A stretch of 64,000 nucleotides of DNA. Origin: Adineta steineri (Eukaryota; Rotifera; Eurotatoria; Adinetida; Adinetidae). The stretch spans positions 32,712-96,711 of the forward strand of contig CAJNOI010000265.1 of NCBI GenBank assembly GCA_905250115.1. Reading direction: 5' to 3'. The stretch's first letter is position 1. Every line of letters begins with the position of its first letter. Below the pieces are notes generated by a model. That model was not told where the DNA came from, did no database searches, and worked only from the letters and a program-made list of their open reading frames with translations. A program made the position numbers and the translations under genes. Shown here piece after piece: positions 52,544 through 62,522 of this stretch.

Positions 52544-54121
52544 ATTTGTCTGTTAACCTTTTCTTAAAAACAATAGATACCTGTAGTTTGTGAGAGGAGT
52601 AAAAGAAAAATGTGTAGACTTTGTCATAATCATGATAACATAACAAAAAGTCGAGAAAAAAAACACAGGTGATAACCGGCTTAAATATAAGATGAAGTCG
52701 TTTGTTGATGAATAGTTCAAACATTTCTTTTTATCCATTGATAAGATCAATCCTAGATTATTCAATATTCTTTATCATTAAACAAATTCTAAGAATTATA
52801 TATTTTATTCTATTTATTAAGAATATATGTACTTATGATTGTATTCTGCACATGCATACATAAAAAAGAAATAATCTTTTGAATCAATTTCATATGTCAA
52901 CATATTCCTCTTGTTTTGATTTTTGTATCTTGTATGAATAATAAAATTTAGAATGATAAATTCTTAAAATTTTTGTATCGATACCTTCCATATTACGTTA
53001 AATTGACACATTTGATAAGATTAGTATGATATATTTGTTATCATTGCTTGAAATTTGTAACTACTGCACAAATTATTTCTGTACCTAAAATATTTACGTT
53101 TTTTTTCTCATAGTTTAATGGTTGTGGTTATAAAATTTAAGACTATTTTGATGGTAATCATAAATCGGTCAATAATCTTATTGATGAAAGTTCATGACTG
53201 TTGGTTAGATTTTTTCCCTTTACCTCCTGGTGGGTCATTTTTGACCCATTCGTAAAAACTTTTTAGAAAATAAAGGAAGCGTGATACTCAAAAACTCCCA
53301 AAACAATATTTGTAGGAAACTCCATAAGCTATCGATTGGCAAAAAGAATATTTTGTTTTGTTGCTCTGTCTCCGAGATATATCACTTTTAAAATCATTTT
53401 TCTATCTCTAAGCAATGTATATCTCGGCGGCATGCTGTGTGATTTACATCTAGGAAAGTGTCCACTAGTAGATTATATGAGTTTCAAAAATTTAAAAAGA
53501 ATTAGATAGGTAAGATATGTTAAAGCAGACAATGGTCACTCGAGGAGTTCAGAAAATCAGCAGCATAGGTTCTCGACGTCCACAGCCTGATAATAACGTT
53601 TTGTTTAAACCATATAATATTATAGAGCGAACAATTCTCTACAGAATAAGACGTCTCTGAGCTCTCTAAGATGTTTTTTGCCGAACTACATGAGTATTAC
53701 GGAAAGTCCCTGAGATTCTTTTAAGTCATATTGGAGGCACCAATACTCTATTCCAATCGTTGTTTCATCAGTAGGTCTTCTAGAACCGCGCCAGGGGTTA
53801 AAGTGTTATATGATAAGTAACTTTTTCAAAAAACCTCATTTTCAATAAGTTGAATTTATCAAATTAATATTTATCTTGTTAGTTTTTGGCCATAACTATA
53901 ATACTCATTCGTCTTTCATATCATGAGATTTATTGTATTGATAGACAAGATATGTAGATAATATATATTTTTTGTTCAAGAATTTCATATTTTTCAAATA
54001 TTCATGCATATTGTTATACCTATATTTATATATTTATATATATTTTGACAAATCAGAACAACGTGAAGAAAAAAAAACAATTCAATCAATATTTTTCAAT
54101 AGAATAAAACATATAATAATT
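52544..54121. other. Intergenic with candidate decayed DNA transposon
   Basis: About 1.6 kb between the TRPM 5' end and the TOPORS 3' end. The centre (53223-53797) is less AT-rich than its flanks and has inverted ends, listed separately. No coding frame seen. Confidence 0.5.
53223..53797. mobile_element. Candidate piggyBac-like non-autonomous element
   Basis: The left end CCTCCTGGTGGGTCATTTTT and the reverse complement of the right end, CCCCTGGCGCGGTTC, are similar. The right end is followed by TTAA (53798-53801) and the left is preceded by TTTA (53219-53222), consistent with a mutated TTAA target. A subterminal palindrome GGGTCATTTTTGACCC follows the left end. An internal inverted pair CCGAGATATA / TATATCTCGG spans ~53373-53428. 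No ORF. Ends are imperfect, so the class is tentative. Confidence 0.42.
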
Positions 54122-55910
54122 TTATTGATGATTTTCTTCTTGTGATTGTTCTTGATTTGAATTATTTATTTGTAATTCATCATCGTCATCATCATCCAAA
54201 ATTACACTAGTCGGAGAATCTAGATTTTGAACTGGATAATAAAAATTAAATAATGAGTCAGACATATAGAATGGATATGTACCTGAAGTTGTTTCTTGAT
54301 TTTTATATCGTTTATTACTACGATGATGATGATGCTTTCGTTTTTTCGATGATGCAACTTGTATTTGTGGTTCATTATTCATAGTATTACTTTCATTTTC
54401 ATTTTCATCTTCATCTTCAGATAGAACAATAAGTGTAGGAGTTCTCTCACGAGTTGGTTCAACATATTCAACAATTTCACATTCAGGTGATGATGATCGA
54501 TGCTCAATCTCTATTGGTGATGGTGATGAAGAAGGAGATGATGATGATAATGAAGATGCTGATGATGCTGAGGACGATGATGATGATGAAGACGACGATG
54601 ACGACAATGCAATATCTGTCTAAAATAATTAAATAAAATTGTTTTTAATATAATCTTTACTTTTTATCAAAAAATAAACTTACAATATTAATTGATACAT
54701 CTGGAGTTTCATCAAGTATAATTGGTGTTTGTTCATTTCCATTATTATCATTATTATTATTATCATCATCATCATCATCTATTGAAATCTGCATAGGTAA
54801 TGGTATATTTGGCGTTGTATTCATTCTTGGATATTGAGCATGACGATCAAAACCGGCTAAATCATATGGACAACGAGCAAATGTATAAAATTCATGTATA
54901 AAATGTCTTGTATAGCGTCGAAGATATTCATTTAATTTTCTTGTTAAAAAACTTGAACGTATATTATGTAATTGTATAGTTGTTAAAATTTCTTGTATAA
55001 TATGTTCAATAGTTGTTTCATCATTCCATAATAAAGCTAATAATTCTCTTGCTAAAAATGGTACCAAACGATGAAGACAAGCTGGATTTGATGCATACCA
55101 TGTTGGTGAACATTCACGTACAGTTAATGTATCATGATTATGTCCAATTAATGGACTACGTACAAGTAAATGATTTAAATAAATATATTTTCGAAATGCA
55201 ACTGTCTGACGTGTTGATTGAGAATAAATTGTTGATTGCCGTAAATCCGACGTTGTTTGACGTAAATAACGATGAAGAAGACGACGTATTGAATCAAGTG
55301 GTATTATATTTGACCAAGATGTTGTTGTATGTGTTTCACGAACAAATGGTGAAACAAAAGAATTTCTTGAATTATTACTAAATAAAAATTCAATTAGATT
55401 ATTTTAATATATATAAAATAGAAAAATATATTACTTTGGTCGACGAACAATCGATTGTATTGTATTTAACCATTCAATATAAACCATTTGGCGAAATACA
55501 TCTTGAGGTCTATCATTATTAGAATGATTTGATCTTGAATGATGTCGATCAACCCAATTAAGAACATCATTAATATTTGTAAATGTTGTTGATGATGATC
55601 GTCGTGGTGCTTGTATACGAACTTCTTCGATAAGATCACCAGAATAATGTTCGCGTGTTATTAAATTAAATGGTTGTTTACATAATGGACAAATAGCACG
55701 TACTTTTGACCATTCAAGTATACAAGAAAAACAAAATGTATGTGAACATGAATCGATTCGAGCAATAATATCAACTTGTTTATTATTTAAACATACAGCA
55801 CATTTATCTGGTGTTGGAGGACGAACCGCAACAAGTGCAAGTAAAGATTCTTGATCTAAGTTTGTAGAAGTTTTTGATAATTGATTATTTATACCTGTTT
55901 GTTCTTCCAT
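54122..55910 (-). CDS. RING E3 ligase, TOPORS-like
   Basis: Three exons, ~560 residues, ATG 55910 (MEEQTGINNQ). The RING is residues ~38-78: CAVCLNNKQVDIIA, then CSHTFCFSCILEWSK and CPLCKQPFNL. The RING with EWSK and CPLCKQPF is diagnostic of TOPORS. A conserved helical domain follows: LVPFLARELLALLWND and RRYTRHFIHEFYTFARCPYDLAGFDRHAQY-type sequence. The family acts as both ubiquitin and SUMO ligase in nuclear bodies and at centrosomes. The C-terminal exon holds long acidic and poly-Ser stretches, SUMO-interaction-like hydrophobic/acidic patches (PIILDE; TLIVLSEDED; SVILDDDD), and a basic KKRKHHHHRS nuclear-localisation-like motif. The segment after the acidic run is Ser-repeat rich at the DNA level (GAT/GAC repeats). 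Confidence 0.9.
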
Positions 55911-56335
55911 ACTTATGACATAAGAAAAAAAAGTATCTGAAAGAAACAAAAAAATATTGTGACGTACAGTGTAAAATCATCAATCGTATTTAAATGTTTT
56001 GATCATAAAAGTTTACTCATATACAACTCATGACGAAATAACCCAACAAATCAAATTAAATTAAGAAAATCATTTGTAGCAAAAGAATATTCTAGTAGTG
56101 CCACTATCCTTCTCTTTCTTCATATGACGTAGCGCTTTATATAAATGTATTGAAATAAATAACAAAAGCGAATAACTTTGGTAGATGTCGTTAATCTCCG
56201 AGAACGATATAATTTCTATTTTATTCTATAAATCTATTGAATATTTATTTAACTTGTAAGCAAGCATTTTTTTCATAATAAAAAATCGATGTTAAACTTT
56301 ATAAAAAGAACCCATAGTTTAATTATATGAATTGT
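55911..56335. other. Short intergenic spacer
   Basis: 425 bp between the TOPORS-like start and the end of the knottin-like peptide gene; presumably the TOPORS promoter. Nothing else seen. Confidence 0.5.
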
Positions 56336-56652
56336 CTATTTTCCATTTCGATGATCGAGCCATGTACCTGATGAAGTAACACTTACACACGTGTTTGTAG
56401 TCGGATGACATTTAGATTTCTCACAACATGCTTTTGCAAGAAGCGTATGTTTACATGGTTCACCAAGCGCAATACATCCGAACAATCTAAATAAATATAT
56501 TAATCATATATATATCTTTATTATACAAATAAAACTAGCATTTACCTTTTATCATAATATTCCAAATCATCCCAATTTCGTGCTCGAGCAGAAGTACAAG
56601 TGATGAAAATCATCACAATGAAAAAATAGATAAAAACACGAAGATTGATCAT
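56336..56652 (-). CDS. Secreted six-cysteine prepropeptide (knottin-like, amidation signal)
   Basis: Two exons, 84 residues. Exon 1 (ATG 56652) encodes a signal peptide (INLRVFIYFFIVMIFIT) and a short acidic propeptide ending EYYDKR; the KR is completed across the intron (donor GTAAAT, acceptor TTTAG). The mature part then begins LFGCIALGEPC. Cysteine spacing is C-x6-C-x8-CC-x4-C-x6-C, the spacing of inhibitor-cystine-knot peptides. The C-terminus is WLDHRNGK, and Gly-Lys is a standard signal for basic trimming and amidation. So the precursor looks like signal, propeptide, dibasic cleavage, ICK core, amidated end. Such peptides serve as hormones, antimicrobials or venom components in animals; nothing here shows which. 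TAG at 56336-56338. Confidence 0.75.
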
Positions 56653-57419
56653 TTTTTTCTTTTGAAATATATATGAAATAAACACACTGATTCGAATTGT
56701 ATTTATATGTATATACAAGATACACAATACCTGTAATAACGACAGTAAACCTTGACGTTATTGTATTCATTGTAGGAAAGAAAACATCACATGAATATTA
56801 TGTATGAATATATGTGCTGTGCAAAAAAAGTACAAAACAAGTTAGTAACATTAATAACAAAGAGCATACAACACTTGTCAATATGACTTATTCGATAAAA
56901 AATAATAAATGATATGATTTCAAGTGATATGTTGATAAAAGCATTGGAAGAGCTTTTTGTTCGATTCATACAATTTTTTCATGTCTATGTTTCAAAGAAG
57001 AAATACTACCTCGCATTAGATATATATTGATATAATACAATAGTAGAAATTTCACAAAAATATTTGATGCTCTATATAAAATTACATGTTGTTTGATTTC
57101 AAACTTCATTATCAGCTAGATAAAATGATATTGAGCCATTGTGTGTAATTCAATACATTTTAAGTAGTTATATTTATAAAAAAATATTATATAAATAAAC
57201 TGATATTAGTTATACCTTAATTAATATTAAAACCGATTTATTTAAGCTAGACAGTCATTTTTAACAACAAATATTCTTTAGCCATTTAGACCTTCTTAAT
57301 ATACATGAAATTGAAATTTGTACATTTTGTCGACAATGATATTTATATAAAATATAAGTCTATATTTTAAAACTATGTGTGTACATGTCTAACAAAAAAT
57401 TTGAAATTTCAATACCTGA
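56653..57419. other. Intergenic, nothing recognised
   Basis: AT-rich DNA upstream of the knottin-like gene; presumably its promoter. No gene seen. Confidence 0.5.
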
Positions 57420-58260
57420 ACAGAGAACATCACGAATTACTAAAATTCTATATCAAACGATTTTAGCATTATCATCGTAAAAGTGTTCTTGAATAGTTAA
57501 ATTATCTGGCTTTATATACTACTGATTGTCGATCTATCATAAGTATTGTACATAGTTTATCTACATGTGATGATGGTGTTGATAAACTAGAACAGGAAGG
57601 AGTCATTGAAACTATCAATCGATTACAACAACTTAATATGATCATATCAACTCTTCTTTGAACATGGATTTGTTCACTCTATTAAAAGAACTATTAAGGA
57701 AGTCAACTGTTTATCAACTTTTGAAAAGATATGAAATCTATGAAAAATGAGATACATTGTTACTATAAACATACGCTCAATTCAATGATCGACGAGAAAG
57801 TCAATATAGATAAGAATGATATTTTATTATTTATTTCTAATTGATTCTATTAATCGATAACTCTCACAGAAAAATACATCATCTGTTACTGATAATTCTC
57901 AAAAATCATCCACAATGCGTTGTGCTGTAATTCATTTATATATAGTAATGTTCTTTAATACAAAACTAGCTAGAACTAGATAGCATTTGAACTTCATTCA
58001 ATTGCGAAATGCGAGGCAAAGTTTCAAATTTCGAAGAGTTGATAATTTAGAAAAACGAATTGTCGTCTCTATGAAGGAGCATGGAGTAAGTCTCCATGAA
58101 AAAACGTATTCTGTAATATATTGAAACTTGTACTATGCCATTATCCACCTATATGAAACAGATGACGATAAATTGTCAAAAGATACCTTGTTATGTGGCT
58201 TTATTAGTAGTTTTCAATAATTTATGAAAACAAGATAAATGTAATGCTTCAGGTGAGAAA
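57420..58260 (+). pseudogene. Decayed multi-exon gene, family uncertain
   Basis: Several coding-like stretches in shifting plus-strand frames, each ended by stops: TTDCRSIISIVHSLSTC then DDGVDKLEQEGVIETINRL (~57515-57650); NEIHCYYKHTLNSMIDEKV (~57748-57815); NTSSVTDNSQKSSTMRCAV (~57880-57935); and RNARQSFKFRRVDNLEKR then IVVSMKEHGVSLHEKTYS (~57995-58115). The first stretch looks like an armadillo/HEAT-type helical repeat. The mixture of plausible protein and multiple stops and frame changes marks it as a broken copy. Part of it (57713-57980) is repeated at 62156-62522. Confidence 0.5.
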
Positions 58261-58832
58261 ACAATAAAACCAATGTATTGACTTCAACCGGTAAAAAATC
58301 AAAATCATTGAATGAAAATCATACAAAAAGAAGCGAACTAATATAATGATTTTCATTTTTGTGACATAATTAAAGTCATGTGATTGTTTCGAGGAAAACT
58401 AGTCGAACAAACCCTTTAGATGAAATTTTCTTCATTTTTGATTGCCTCAGTAGGTTTAAAAATTTCTTCACAATAGTTTATAGTTAGAAATCCAATCTGA
58501 TATAATCATAATCAAAATGTTTAGTTTGATTCTCTCTCAGAGCTACATTCCGTTTTTTTCACTCCACAAATTTGTCATTCTTCTCTTCTGTTTCTATGTT
58601 TCTGTTGAGTATCTTTCATTCTTATCTAATTCAATGAAACTCTAGTTGTTCAGATATAATAATGTAACTGTGAAGGTCTTTTCTACAATACATATCTTTT
58701 CAATAAATATTGTTTACCTTACTGGTAAGTGTTACTGCTCATACTGAGTTCTCAACAAGAATAGGGTATCAACCGAGACACATTTTCTTTGTCATCAGTT
58801 TATTTTACTTTCAAAAAAAATGTAAAAAGAAA

Positions 58833-61535
58833 TTATAATTTCTTTTTAATGTTTTCGAGATTTTTTCTCCATTGTTCAAGATTAGGATGATTTGTTGATA
58901 AGGACTGTTCTCCAATTTGTACAGCATGTTCATAAAATGAATGAGCTTTTGAATAATCGCCCATATTCTCATATACCAAACCCATGTTGTTATATGAAGC
59001 ACCCAAACTAGGATGATTCAAAAGAAGCGATTGTTGTCGAATTGCAAGGGCTTCTTCATAATGAGAAAGTGCTTTTGGATAATCACCCATTTTGTAATAT
59101 ACCTCACCGATGTTGTTATAGGAACTACCCAAGTCAGAATGATTGGAAGAAAGTGCTTGTTGTCGAATTGCAAGGGCTTTTTCATGGAATGAAAGTGCAG
59201 TTAGATAATCACCCATGTTATAATGTACCAAACCGATGCCCGTGTAGCAAGAAGCTAAATCAGGATGAGTGGAAGGAAGTGATTGCTGTCGGATTGCGAG
59301 GGCTTTTTCATGAGATAAAAGTGATTTTAGATAATCACCCATGCTATTATACACCAAACCGATGTTATTGTAGGAATCACCCAAATCAGGATGATTGAAA
59401 GGAAGTGATTGTTGTCGAATTACAAGGGCTTTTTCATAATAAGAAAGTGCTTTTGGATAATCACCCATGTTGTAATGTACCGAACTGATGTTGTCATAGG
59501 TAGCACCCAAGTCAGGATGATTGGAAGGAAGTGCTTGTTGTGAAATTACGAGGTCTTTCTCATAATAAACAAGTGCTTTTGAATAATCACCCATGCTACC
59601 ATACACCTGACCGATATTGTTATAGGAAACACCCAAATCAGGATGAGTAGAGGGAAGTGATTGTTGTCGAATTGCAAGAGCTTTTTCATAATAAAAAAGT
59701 GCTTTTGGAAAATCACCCATGTTATAATATACTAAACCAATATTGTTATAGGAATGACTTAAATGAGGATGATTAGAAGGAAGTGATTGTTGTAGGATTG
59801 CAAGGGCTTGCTCATAACAAGGAAGTGCTTTTGAAAAATCGTACATGTTGTAATGCACCAAACCGATGTTGTTATAGGAATGACCCAAATGAGGATGAGT
59901 AGAAGGAAGTGATTGCTGTCGAATTGCAAGGGCTTTTTCATGAGATAAAAGTGCTTTTGGATAATCACCCATGCTGTAATATACATTACCGATTTTGTTA
60001 TAGGAATCACCCAAATCAGGATGATTGGGAGGAAGTAATTGTTGTTGAATTGCAAGAGCTTTTTCATGAGATATAAGTGCGTCTTGATACTTTCCTTGGT
60101 TATATTTGATCCAACCTAGTTGATAATAAATCGGTGACATGTCACTCTCATTTGTTGCTTGATGAAGTAAAACCTCATACACTTCTTCAGCTTTGGTAAA
60201 TTGACCCATTTTAATCAGTAGTGATCCCAATCTGTACCATCCTTCTTCATCTGGAAAGGTCTCCTGTCGGATCTGATCACTAAGAGTTCGAAGATCTTGG
60301 TCGTTGTCACTGGTCAATATTAAATTTACTTGATAGAGATGATTATTTCCATCCATCGGTTGAATATCTCCAATACGAAAAACAGTATGCATAGAAAACA
60401 GAACTTCATCTTCCATATGAAAATGACTAACATCTGTAATAGAAGCAAATGGAGTTGTTGAATGAGTAGGATTAATTGTCATAACAAATAGAACTCCAAC
60501 AAGATTCGGATTAGTAGCAGCTTGTGGTGCAAACAATAGAGAAACATCACGGTTTTTACTAGTTGATAGAAAGTTATTAAATGAAAGAAGTCCACCTTTA
60601 GTATTTGTCATTTCGGTAAAAGCTTCTTTGGAAAGACATTGTCCACGATAAACTGTAAATGTTTTATCAGATTGTTCACCATGAAATTGTTCGGAATGGA
60701 GTCGTTGAATATCACGATGCAAATCATTAATAAAGAAACCCATTCGAAGAATAATATCAGCATCCATTGATCTTAGTGATTGATTAAGCATCGAATATAA
60801 AAAATATTGATAAGTATACCACCAAATAGGCCTTTGATCATGATAGTCATGTTCCAATTTTTCAATATTATGTAATTCATACTCATTTTCGACAAATGCG
60901 TCACGACAATAATTAATAAATTCCTTGAAATGTTTGTCTTCGAAGTTAATGGTTAATAAGATCTCTTTCAAGATTTGAGTATACATAAATGATGGATCTA
61001 ATTGATCCAACTTTTTATTTAATGCCACAAAGCTGATCGAGATGGCATTTTGCTCACATTGAGGAGCTGTTTGTTTAAGAGCGTCACAGATTGATGTTAT
61101 ATCTGTGAAGATTCCTTTTATTTTAGACCATTCTTTGGTCCATTGTTTATGCCATTGTTGATTGTTACAAAAAATCAAAATGGTGTCTACTTGCGATATG
61201 TCATGCACATGAGGCACAATATGTTTCCCAAGTTCACCAGACACAATCATACATATTTTGTTGTTGGTGATGGTTTGTATAAAGTCCACACATTGTTCAC
61301 CATCTGTAAACGTGTTTACGTTGTTAACTACACATTTCAGTTGTTTGATTGTATTACTGCAATCATCGTTATTTTCATTAATATTGTTGTCCAACCAGAT
61401 AAGGAGGACATTTTGCATTCTTTGGATGGTAATACGTCGTCGATTTTCAACTGAATCCTTGGAGAATTTTGATACATGTTTAGTATTAGCTTGTGCATTG
61501 GTTTGAACAGATGTTATTGATTTGTCGTTCGCCAT
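58833..61535 (-). CDS. Arginine ADP-ribosyltransferase-fold protein with C-terminal TPR array
   Basis: An intronless 900-residue protein with three parts. Residues ~30-220: a bdelloid-type N-terminal domain (NVLLIWLDNNI; ICMIVSGELGKHIVP; VDTILIFCNNQQWHKQW). Residues ~290-400: an ADP-ribosyltransferase fold with the R-S-E triad (YRGQ ~296; FLSTS ~322; EDEVLF with catalytic ExE ~376), of the arginine-specific ARTC/clostridial-toxin-like class that transfers ADP-ribose from NAD. Residues ~430-890: about ten 42-residue TPR units of kinesin-light-chain type (consensus SYNNIGLVYYNMGDY-KAL), bounded by NHPDLG and EKALAIRQQ. The signature residues are intact, so the enzyme may be active; target and role are unknown. 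Such ART-TPR proteins are numerous in bdelloid genomes. No signal peptide, so probably cytosolic. Confidence 0.92.
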   Translation of the reverse strand: MANDKSITSVQTNAQANTKHVSKFSKDSVENRRRITIQRMQNVLLIWLDNNINENNDDCSNTIKQLKCVVNNVNTFTDGEQCVDFIQTITNNKICMIVSGELGKHIVPHVHDISQVDTILIFCNNQQWHKQWTKEWSKIKGIFTDITSICDALKQTAPQCEQNAISISFVALNKKLDQLDPSFMYTQILKEILLTINFEDKHFKEFINYCRDAFVENEYELHNIEKLEHDYHDQRPIWWYTYQYFLYSMLNQSLRSMDADIILRMGFFINDLHRDIQRLHSEQFHGEQSDKTFTVYRGQCLSKEAFTEMTNTKGGLLSFNNFLSTSKNRDVSLLFAPQAATNPNLVGVLFVMTINPTHSTTPFASITDVSHFHMEDEVLFSMHTVFRIGDIQPMDGNNHLYQVNLILTSDNDQDLRTLSDQIRQETFPDEEGWYRLGSLLIKMGQFTKAEEVYEVLLHQATNESDMSPIYYQLGWIKYNQGKYQDALISHEKALAIQQQLLPPNHPDLGDSYNKIGNVYYSMGDYPKALLSHEKALAIRQQSLPSTHPHLGHSYNNIGLVHYNMYDFSKALPCYEQALAILQQSLPSNHPHLSHSYNNIGLVYYNMGDFPKALFYYEKALAIRQQSLPSTHPDLGVSYNNIGQVYGSMGDYSKALVYYEKDLVISQQALPSNHPDLGATYDNISSVHYNMGDYPKALSYYEKALVIRQQSLPFNHPDLGDSYNNIGLVYNSMGDYLKSLLSHEKALAIRQQSLPSTHPDLASCYTGIGLVHYNMGDYLTALSFHEKALAIRQQALSSNHSDLGSSYNNIGEVYYKMGDYPKALSHYEEALAIRQQSLLLNHPSLGASYNNMGLVYENMGDYSKAHSFYEHAVQIGEQSLSTNHPNLEQWRKNLENIKKKL
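58870..60130 (-). repeat. 126-bp tandem repeats encoding 42-residue TPR units
   Basis: Ten tandem 126-bp units in the 3' half of the ART-TPR gene. Many neighbouring units are highly similar at the DNA level, for example the repeated plus-strand stretch AAGTGCTTTTGGATAATCAC. This suggests recent unit duplication or gene conversion. Confidence 0.85.
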
Positions 61536-61622
61536 TGTTTGTTGTAATGTAGACTACTTCAAAAAGAAATACTTATAAATAAATTAGAATAATATGTCAT
61601 TTTATAATATAAGAATTTTCTG

Positions 61623-61688
61623 TTGAGGGTGTGGATGTGAGAGTGAGTGCTGTTATCACACATATTTCGCATCCATCCACACCCTCAA
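61623..61688. repeat. G/T-rich foldback element, copy B
   Basis: The left arm TTGAGGGTGTGGATG and the right arm CATCCATCCACACCCTCAA are complementary with a small bulge, separated by a ~30-bp loop. It lies ~88 bp upstream of the ART-TPR start codon. Confidence 0.75.
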
Positions 61689-62095
61689 AAAAAACTCGCG
61701 ACGGACTACATAAATGCTTTGCTTCGCATCGTATTAAATATATAAGCAGTTTTATGTTACAGCGATAGTTCTATCATACAAAGGTCAATTTTTTATCTCT
61801 TTTCAATAAACTGAATGAAACAGTTACTTTGGCTTAGATAAAACAAATAAATACCATAAATGAGAATAAAGAAAATATGCTTTATCATTATATCCTATGA
61901 GAATATATTCAGATGTTGATAATCAACAACTATATTAGTGCTTATATTCATACTATCACGCACATATTTACTATTTACAATAAATAATATACTTTTATTA
62001 TTTGTTATATTGATTGGAATTGTTTCCAGTCATTTAAATGACCATTTGTTTATCCTAATGGTTATTCAACTTATCTTCCAGTAAAATTACCAACC

Positions 62096-62155
62096 AGGGT
62101 GTGGGTGTGAGTGAAAAACCGATGTGATACCAACGCTCACATCCGCACCCACCCT
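62096..62155. repeat. G/T-rich foldback element, copy C
   Basis: The left arm AGGGTGTGGGTGTGAGTG pairs imperfectly with the right arm CGCTCACATCCGCACCCACCCT. The right end is directly joined to the start of the duplicated decayed segment at 62156. Confidence 0.72.
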
Positions 62156-62522
62156 ATCAACTTTTGAAAAGATATATAATCTATCAAAAAAATGAAAAAT
62201 GAGATACATTGTTACTATAAACATACATCCAATTCAATGATCAATGAGAAAGTCAATATAGATAAGAATGAGATTTTATTATTTATTTCTAGCTGCTTCT
62301 GCATTATATATTGATTCTATCAATCGATAACTCTCACTGAAAAATACATCATCTGTTACTGATAATTCTCAAAAATTATCCACAATGCACTGTGCTGTAA
62401 TTCATTTATATATATTAATGTTCTATAATAATATTTAATAATTATGATTATTATTGTCTTTAAAGAATAATATATTAATGATTTTTCTAGACAAATTCTT
62501 TAATACAAAACCAGCTAGAAAT
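62156..62522 (+). pseudogene. Second, truncated copy of the decayed gene segment
   Basis: From ATCAACTTTTGAAAAGATAT it follows 57713-57980 closely (shared GAGATACATTGTTACTATAA, GAGAAAGTCAATATAGATAA, TACATCATCTGTTACTGATA). Compared with the first copy it has ~18 extra bases near 62290 and ~65 extra near 62430. It lacks the upstream coding-like part of the first copy. Confidence 0.75.

Noticed and set aside
59042..60067. Frames opposite or overlapping the TPR array
   Set aside because: Shadows of the 126-bp repeats; the minus-strand 900-codon frame with domain motifs is the real gene.
61623..62155. True interstitial telomere array
   Set aside because: TGTGGG-like units occur only once or twice per arm and in inverted, not tandem, arrangement; foldback is the better description.
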